Shown here piece by piece: positions 56,736 to 64,000 of a stretch of 64,000 nt of DNA. The DNA lies in NCBI RefSeq assembly GCF_037038585.1, contig NC_092525.1:2272969-2336968 (forward strand), written 5' to 3'. The translations under genes and the position numbers were made by a program. A model generated the notes under the pieces. The model was not told where the DNA came from. It was given only the letters and a program-made list of their open reading frames with translations, and did not search any database. This stretch comes from Patagioenas fasciata (Eukaryota; Chordata; Aves; Columbiformes; Columbidae). The first letter of the stretch is position 1, and every line of letters starts with the position of its first letter.

Positions 56736-56740
56736 GTGAC

Positions 56741-57002
56741 CCTCCGCAAGCACCAAACAGCAGGTGAGGACTGTGGGGATTTGTACTGAGCTATGATATC
56801 TCTAAGGCATGTGCGAGGGGCCGGGGCCAAGGCAAGGTGGGCTCGTTGTGGGGTGTGGGGAGGTGTCAGCCCCCGGACTCAGCCCCTGTCTGATTGTAGT
56901 GCCCTTGGGCTGGTGTAGCTCAGTCCTCTGTGTGTTTCTCTTCAGGTGGAGCAGCGTGCAAAGGAAAAGCAAGGAAGGAGAGGAAGGTGGTGAACCTACG
57001 AG
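56741..57002 (+). repeat. Subrepeat C, distal half, second right unit
   Basis: Copy of 41672-41933. Confidence 0.7.
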
Positions 57003-57994
57003 GAAGAGTGTAGCGAATCTGGCGTGGACTCACGGTAAGGTGCCATGAGAGACATTTATTACAAACTCAGGTTTGCATTTATACTCGCTATGATGCTTGC
57101 TCAAGCATTTGCTCTTTAGCTAAGTTAGACATGACATGAGCGATGTAACTGCCATATACGCATTTTTTTCTATAGTAAGCTGTCCCTCTGTCCCTGATGT
57201 ATCAGTCCTGTATCCTGTATCTTAGTAGTCATAATTTTTCCCCAAGTAGATGAATATTTGCAAGCAGCTTTATCTCCAGTCGTTACCTGTTCATATAATT
57301 CTCATTCATCTTTGTGCCATGTCTCCAACTGAAATGTACCAGTTGTAGGAAAGTCTAGCACATGATTAGCAATCCATTGTAATAAACTCACCAATCAGAC
57401 CCCTGATACATCCTGATTTTGCGTTTGTAGCGCATGTTGAAGGACATCCAGGGTTTGTCTTTGCTTAAGGGATAACTTCCCTCCCATGGTTCCCAATCGC
57501 TCACCTTTCGTTGGTGGTGGGCGCGCACTGTCCTGGTTCCCGGTCCTGTTTCCTGGTTCGATTGGGCTTCGCTACCAGAGCGGCTACTGCCTTTATAGGC
57601 ACGCTGAAAGTCCCTGTTCCAGGGCGCCATTTGTAGCGAATGCGGTACGGACTCTCTTTTAAGGTGCAATGAGAGATGTTTATTACAAATTCAGGCTTGC
57701 GTTTATACTCGCTATGATGCTTGCTCAAGCATTTGTTGATTAGCTAAGTTAGTCATTACATAAGTGATGTGTTTTGTGTTCCCACCAAAGTCACTGCCAT
57801 AAACACCTTTTTTGTCTATCACAAGCTGTCCCTCTGTCCTTGATGCATCAATCCTGTATCAACTCCTCTGTCCTTGATGTATCACATAGCATACAGTCCT
57901 TTGTTCTTGTATTTTTCCACTAATGCTTGTTCTCATGCTGTTGACTCTTGCAGTTTCTCATGTGCCCGGTCTTCCGTGTACTGACACAGAAGAG
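57003..57994 (-). mobile_element. Class II-like LTR element, second right unit
   Basis: 57009-57988 with gaagag on both sides. A few substitutions relative to the first right copy (ggttcgatt for ggtttgatt, catgacatg for cattacatg, for example). Confidence 0.87.
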
Positions 57995-59759
57995 CGATCA
58001 CGGAAGAGGATTGGAGCGCACCTGTGAGTCAAGCAGAGTCAAGAAAGAAGATGACAGTGGTGGACCTGTGAGTGAGGAGGGGACAAAAGAGGAGAAAGGT
58101 GATGGAGCTACGAGTCAAGAGTGAGGAGGAAGATGGGCAGGCTGAGCCAGCGAGAAGGAGAATGTATCCTTAAGCACAGGGAACGATCTGTGATTAGTGC
58201 GTCCCCCTCCCACCCCTAGAAACCGTGCTCGGGGGTAAAGTGGTAAAATGGGAGCAGGGGCTGTTGGCTGTGTTTTGGGAGGTGGGGGTGGTGAGCAGGG
58301 GCTGGGCTCTTGGACTTGGGAGCAGTTAAGGGAGCAGGGTGGTCATCCCTTGGGAGGTGTCTGTCTGCCAGCAGGTAAAGGAGGGGGAAGAGGATCCTGC
58401 CGGGGTGAGGGCCTGGCCAGCTCTCCACTCCCAGGGCTCTTGATGCTGGTGTGGTGTGTTGCTGTAAGTGCCAGGGGTGACTGGCAAAGAAAGTCTTTGT
58501 GGGGTGCATGCTGGGAAACTGTGCTGCTACGGAGGGGCTGGGTTGGTGGGAAGGCCTGTGCGGGGGGCCGGGGCCAAGGCAAGGTGGCCTTGTGGTGAGG
58601 TGTGGGGATGCGTCAGCGACCGGACTCGCCCCCTCGTGTGACTGTACGGGCCTGGGGTGGGTATATTTTTGTTTTCTGTGCATCTCTGTTCGGGTGGAGC
58701 AGCTCGCAAAGGCGAAAGCAAGAAAGAAGAGGAAGGTGGTGAACCTACGAGGAAGAGCGATCAAGAAAGAGGATTGGAGTGCATCTGCAAGTCAACAGGG
58801 ATCAAGAAAGAAGATGACGGTGGTAGAGCTGCGAGTCAGGAGGGATCAAGAAAGAAGAGGAGGAAGGTGATGGAGCTGCGAGTCAGGAGTGAGGAGGAAG
58901 AAAATGTCCCCCTTGGGACAGGGACCTCCCTGTAATCAGGACTGCGCCCTCCCACCCCTGGAAACTGCTCAGGGGCCCAGACATCCATGGGAAGGTTGTG
59001 TCCGACAACACGAGCCAGATCTTCAGCACTGGCTGCTGTTCAGCTGGGACCAGGGGCTGCTGGTGGGGTTTTGGGAGGCGGGGTGGGTGAGTAGACGCTG
59101 GGCTTTTGTACTCATGAGTGGTTGAGAGAGAGGGCTGGACACCTCTTGGGAGGTGTCTTGTCTGTCTGCCATCAGCTAAAGGAGGGGGAAGAGGATCCTG
59201 CCGGGGTGAGGGCCTGGCCAGCTCTCCACTCCCAGGGCTCTTGATGCTGATGTGGTGTGTTGCTGTAAGTGCCAGGGGTGACTGGCAAAGAAAGTCTTTG
59301 TGGGGTGCATGCTGGGAAACTGTGCTGCTACGGAGGGGCTGGGTTGGTGGGAAGGCCTGTGCGGGGGGCCGGGGCCAAGGCAAGGTGGGCTTGCTGTGGG
59401 ATGTGGGGATGCGTCAGCGAGCGGACTCACCCCCTATGTGACTGTACGGGCTTGGGTTGGGTGTATTTCTGTCTTCAGGGCATTTCAGTTTGGGTGGAGC
59501 AGCTCACAAAGGCGAAAGCAAGAAAGGAAAGTAAGGTTGTGAACTTACGAGAAAGAGTGATCAAGAAAGAGGATTTGAGTTCATCCGGGAGTCGAGGGAT
59601 CAAGAAAGAAGAGGAGGAAGGTGATGGACGTGCATATTGAAAATGAGAGGGAAGATGGGCAACCTGAAGCATGGAGCAAGGGAATGTCTCCTAGAACAAA
59701 GGGACCTTTCTGTAATCAGAGATCCCCCCTCCTACCCTACAAACTGAACAAAGAGGACT
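57995..59759 (+). repeat. Subrepeats C (proximal), B and A, second right unit
   Basis: Copy of 42926-44690 with the three modules conserved. Scattered substitutions (ggtgaggtg for ggtggggtg, gtagacgct for gtagaggct). Confidence 0.75.
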
Positions 59760-60172
59760 GCGAGAGGGAGCGCTCTGACAGGACAAGAGGTATCAGTAAA
59801 TCTGGCAAGAGGACAGTGGGGGAAGCGCTCTGGTGGATCAACAAGTCTCAATATATGTGGCAAGAGGATGATGGGGGAGAGTTCACCAGTGGTTCAAAAG
59901 TCACCCAGAAAAAGGGGAAGAGGATGTCAAGGGGGGAGCGCTCTGGTCGATCACAAGACTCTCCTAAAAAACACACCAGGATGGTGGTGGGGGGGAATGT
60001 CCTATATGGGACAAGGGGTCCCGAGAAATCCAGCAAGAGGATGGTGGGGGGGAGCACTCCAGCAGACCAAGAATGTACTAAGGAAAGGCAAAAGGACGGC
60101 AGGAGGAGAGACCCAGTGGGTCAAGAGGTACCGAGAAATCCAGCAAGAGGACGACAGGGAGGAGCTCTTTAG
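59624..60172 (+). other. Module-plus-ladder open frame, right copy B
   Basis: Same frame as 44555-45103, with one amino-acid change (LWW for LWR). Confidence 0.25.
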
Positions 60173-63100
60173 CAGGCCAAAATCCCACTGAGGAAAGGCA
60201 AGAGGACAGCGGGGGAGAGCGCTCCAGTTCTTCAAGTGACTTCCCAGGCAGAAAGCAGGAGCATGGCGGGGCAGGACTGTGGCAGGTCAAGAATTCTCAG
60301 TCTGGCAATAGGATGGCGGGGAGGAGCGTTCCAGCGGGAGAAGAGCGCCCTGACTAGAGGCAAGACGAGGGTGAGGGAGAGCACTTGGACGTGTCAAGAA
60401 GACTCCCCCAAAAAGTGCAAGAGGAAGGCCGGTGGGGAGAGCAATCCAGCAGATCAGGAAGTCTCAATAAATGCGGTAAGAAGGTGGCAGGTGGGAGCTC
60501 CCCAGTGGTTCAAGAGGTCCCAAGATATCCAGCAAGAGAACTGTGAGGGTGAGCGCTCCAACAGGTCAAGCGGTGTCAAGAAATCCAGCAAGACAATGGT
60601 GGAAAACGCTCCGGTGAGTCACAAGATTCCCCCAAAAAAAGGCAAGAGAATGGTGCAGGGGAGCACTCTGGTGGATCAAGAAGCACTCAGGAAAAGGGGA
60701 AGAAGATGGTGGGGGGGAGCACTCTGGTTGGTCACAAGACTCCCCCAGAAAACACAAGAGGGTGGCAGGGGGAACGCCCTAATGGGTCAAGAGGACCCAA
60801 GAAATCCAGCAAGAGGACGGCGAGGGGGAGCGCTCCAGCAGATCAGGAAGTCTCGATAAATGCGGTAAGAGGATGGCGGGTGGGAGCCCCCCCAGTGGTC
60901 CAAGAGATCCCAAGAAATCCAGCAAGAGGACGGCAAGGGGGAGCGCTCTGGCAGATCAGGACGTCTCAATAAATGCGGTAAAAGGATGGTGGGTGGGAGC
61001 CCCCCAGTGGTTCACAAGGTTCCAGGAAATCCAGCAAGAGGACGGCGTGGGGGAGCGCTGTGGCAGATGAAGAACCCTCAGTACATCTGGCAAGAGGACG
61101 GTGAGGGGGTGCTCTGATGGGTCAAGGTTGCTCTGAAAAAAGCCCAAGAGGGTGGTAAGGAGAAGCTCACCGGTGATTCACGAATCACCCAGAAAAAAGG
61201 GAAGAGGACAGTGCGGGGGAGCTCTTCAGTTGTTGAAGAGAATCCCCAGAAAAAGGCAGGAGGATGATGAGGGGGAACACTCTGGCGGGTCAAGAAGTCT
61301 CAATAAGTCCGGCAAGAAGACGGTGGGGAGGAGAGCTCGTGTGGGTCAAGAGGTCCCAAGAAACCCAGCAAGAGGACAGCAGGGGCGAGCGCTCCGGCAG
61401 ATCAGGAAATCTCGATAAATGCAGTTAGAGGATGGTGGGTGTGAGCCCCTCAGTTGTTTAAGACGTCCCAAGAAATCCAGCAAGAGAACTGCGAGGGGGA
61501 GCGCTCCGGCAGGTCAAGCGATGTCAAGAAATCCAGCAAGACAATGGTGGAGAACTCTCCGGCGAGTCACAAGACTCTCCCAAAAAAGGCAAAAGAATGG
61601 TGCAGGGGAGCACTCTGGTGGATCAAGAAGCACCCAGGAAAAGGGGAAGAGGATGGTGGGGGGAAACGGCCTGGTTGGTCACAAGACTCCCCCAAAAACC
61701 ACAAGAGGGTGGCAGGGGGAACGCCCTAATGGGTCAAGAAGTCCCAAGAAATCCAGCAAGAGGACGACAGGGAGGAGCTCTTTAGCAGGCCAAAATCCCA
61801 CTGAGGAAAGGCAAGAGGACAGCGGGGGAGAGCGCTCCAGTTCTTCAAGTGACTTCCCAGGCAGAAGGCAGGAGCATGGCGGGGCAGGACTGCGGCAGGT
61901 CAAGAATTCTCAGTCTGGCAATAGGATGGCGGGGAGGAGCGTTCCAGCGGGAGAAGAGCGCCCTGACTAGAGGCAAGACAAGGGTGAGGGAGAGCGCTCG
62001 GATGTGTGAAGAAGACTCCCCCAAAAAAGTGCAAGAGGAAGGCCAGGGGGAGAGCAATCCAGCAGATCAGGAAGTCTCAATAAATGCGGTAAGAGGATGG
62101 GGGGTGGGAGCCCCCCCAGTGGTCCAAGAGATCCCAAGAAATCCAGCAAGAGGACGGCAAGGGGGAGCGCTCCAGCAGATCAGGAAATCTCGATAAATGC
62201 GGTTAGAGGATGGTGGGTGGGAGCCCCACAGTTGTTTAAGGCATCCCAAGAAATCCAGCAAGAGGACGGCGAGGGGGAACGCTCTGGCAGATCAGGACGT
62301 CTCAATAAATGCGGTAAGAGGATGGCGGGTGGGAGCCCCCCAGTGGTTCAAAATGTCCCAAGATATCCAGGAAGAGAACTGTGAGGGGGAGCGCTCCGGC
62401 AGGTCAAGCGATGTCAACAAATCCAGCAAGACAATGGTGGAGAACGCTCCGGTGAGTCACAAGACTCCACCAAAAAAGGCAAGAGAATGGTTAGAGGATG
62501 GTAACAGGCAGCTTTGAGAGCACTCTGGTGGATCAAGAAGCACCCAGGAAAAGGGGAAGAGGATGGTGGGGGGAAACGGCCTGGTTGATCACAAGACTCC
62601 CCCAAAAACCACAAGAGGGTGGCAGGGGGAACGCCCTAATGGGTCAAGAGGTTCCAAGAAATCCAGCAGGAGGACGGCGAGGGGGAGCGCTCCAGCAGGC
62701 TGAGATTGTACTAAAGAAAGGCAAAAGGACAGCAGGAGGAGAAACCCAGTGGGTCAAGAGGTCCCAAGAAATCCAGTGAGAGGACAACAGGGAGGAGTGC
62801 TCTGGCAGGCCAAAATCTCAGTGAAGAAAGGCAAGAGGACAGCAGGGGGGAGTGCTCCAGTTCTTCAAGTGACTTCCCAGTTAGAAGGCAGAAGGACGGT
62901 GGGGTAGCGCTGGGACAGGTCGAGAATTCTCAATCTGGCAATAGGACAGCAGGGAGGAGCATCCAGCAGGACAGGAGCGCCCTGAAAATAGGCAAGACAA
63001 GGGTGAGTGAGAGCACTCCGAGATGTCAAGAAGTGTCAAAAAATCTGGTAAAGGATGGCAGGGGGGAGTGCTGTGGATATTCAAGAGACTCCCCAGTAAA

Positions 63101-63618
63101 AGGCAAGAGGACGGCGCGGGGAAGTGCTCCAGCACGTCAAGATGGCACTGAAGAAAGGCAAGGTCACAGTGGGGGGGAGCATTCCCGTTGTTCCAATGGT
63201 TCAAAAGGTCCCAAGAAATCCAACAAGAGAACTGCGAGGGGGAGCGCTCTGGCAAGTCAAGCGGTGTCAATAACCCCAGCAAGGCAACGGCGGAGAGCGC
63301 TCTGGTGAGTCACGAGACTCCCCTACAAAGGACGAGAGGATGGTGGAGGGGAGCCCACCAGTGGTTCAAGCAGCACCCAGGAAAAGGGGAGGAGGCTGAC
63401 GAGGGGCAGGCCTCTGGCGGGCCAAGATCGCTGAGGGAAGGTGCGGGGGAGCTTGCTGGTGGCTCAAGAGACCTCTAGAAAAAGGTAAGAGGGCGGCGGG
63501 GGGTGGGAGGGCGCCTCAGCTGGTGAAGAGGAACCCCGAAAACAAGGCAAGAGAATGTTGGTGGGGGGAGCGCTCTGGCGGTTCCAGAGGCTCCCCGAGA
63601 TCCGCTCAGACGGCAGCG
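59759..63618 (+). repeat. 56-bp repeat ladder, between right units 2 and 3
   Basis: Copy of 44690-48549 with a few substitutions and the same internal order of variants, so whole units were duplicated rather than the ladder expanding separately. Confidence 0.88.
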
Positions 63619-63643
63619 GGTAACGCGGCAGCTCAGCGTCCAT

Positions 63644-64000
63644 CAAAGAAGAACAGGAAGGCGGTTGACCTGCAATTCCAGAGCGAGGAGGAAGACTGGC
63701 AACCCGAACGAGGAGCAGCAGAACTTGGCATGGCCTCTGAAATCCTCCTTTAATCTGGGCTCAGGTAAGCTGGAAGCAGGGGACATAGGCTGGGGTTTGG
63801 GAGGTGGGCAGGTGAGAAATGATCCGCATTTTTGATCTCCTGAGTGACTGAAGCGCCTGGGAGTTCATTTGGAGTCGTTGCCTTACTTGATTTTACACTG
63901 ACTTTTGCATTATATTTTAATGACGTAGAATTTTCCGTTTTGACATCGAAACCTAAACTTCTTTGGAAATTCATCCTCTGTCCCTTCAGTCTCAGCTCGT
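63644..64000 (+). other. Module, donor and start of the low-copy region, third right unit
   Basis: Copy of 33506-33862, cut by the window end. Confidence 0.5.

Larger units (their letters stand above)
50313..56740 (-). mobile_element. ERV-L-like provirus, copy B
   Basis: 50318-56735 with gtgac on both sides (50313-50317, 56736-56740). Same insertion point, LTR ends and two LTR-LTR differences as copy A, with identical predicted proteins. It was duplicated with the unit rather than inserted independently. Confidence 0.93.
32940..64000 (+). repeat. Right tandem array, 15,069-bp unit, inverted relative to the left array
   Basis: Sequence from 32940 recurs at 48009 and 63078 with a constant 15,069-bp offset. 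Two full units (32940-48008 and 48009-63077) and part of a third are present. It is the reverse complement of the left unit plus a 6,418-bp provirus and its 5-bp target duplication; the base unit without the insert is about 8,646 bp. Differences between the two full units are rare, and those noticed lie in the ladder, subrepeat and class II-element parts. The array runs off the window to the right. Confidence 0.95.

Noticed and set aside
35244..56740. Two independent insertions at the same hotspot
   Set aside because: Same target duplication, same LTR differences and identical proteins are far better explained by duplication of one insertion.

Overview
The window looks like vertebrate nuclear DNA, most likely from a bird. 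It contains retrovirus-like proviruses, CpG-island promoters, CTCF-like sites and very few LINE/SINE-type repeats. No host protein-coding gene could be identified. The bird call is an inference from repeat content and compactness, and another amniote is possible.

Layout: (1) 1-13430 is a tandem array with an 8,660-bp period. It holds one complete unit and part of a second that decays at its right edge. (2) 13540-14095 is a 52-bp minisatellite at the array edge. (3) 14096-32839 is about 18.7 kb of single-copy spacer. It carries CpG islands near 14.1-14.9, 23.1-23.5, 27.3-28.3 and 29.2-31.1 kb, three bipartite CTCF-like sites, a cluster of five octamer (POU) motifs and a promoter-like block rich in CCAAT and NRF1 motifs. 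(4) 32840-32939 is a run of exactly 100 N. (5) 32940-64000 is a second tandem array of the same unit in the opposite orientation, with a period of exactly 15,069 bp. The longer period is due to a 6,418-bp provirus in every unit.

Each unit, read on its inferred sense strand (minus in the left array, plus in the right), contains a ladder of about 56-bp repeats (3-4 kb), a stretch with good splice-site-like signals, and three copies of a roughly 0.75-0.8 kb subrepeat. One subrepeat is split by a 980-bp, internally deleted class II-like LTR element with a tRNA-Lys-type primer site and a 6-bp target duplication. A short reading frame of the form KVMELRVxSEEEDGQPE recurs four times per unit, as if the array grew from duplicated pieces of one gene.

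The provirus in the right array is ERV-L-like (class III). It has 455-bp LTRs, a 5-bp target duplication, a tRNA-Ser-type primer site, gag, and a pol with all catalytic motifs, and it has no env. Gag and pol share one reading frame and are separated by a single TGA. Both proviruses have the same insertion site, the same two LTR-LTR differences and identical predicted proteins. One insertion was therefore copied along with its host unit, while the left array keeps the empty site. The only convincing protein-coding genes here are these two gag-pol pairs.
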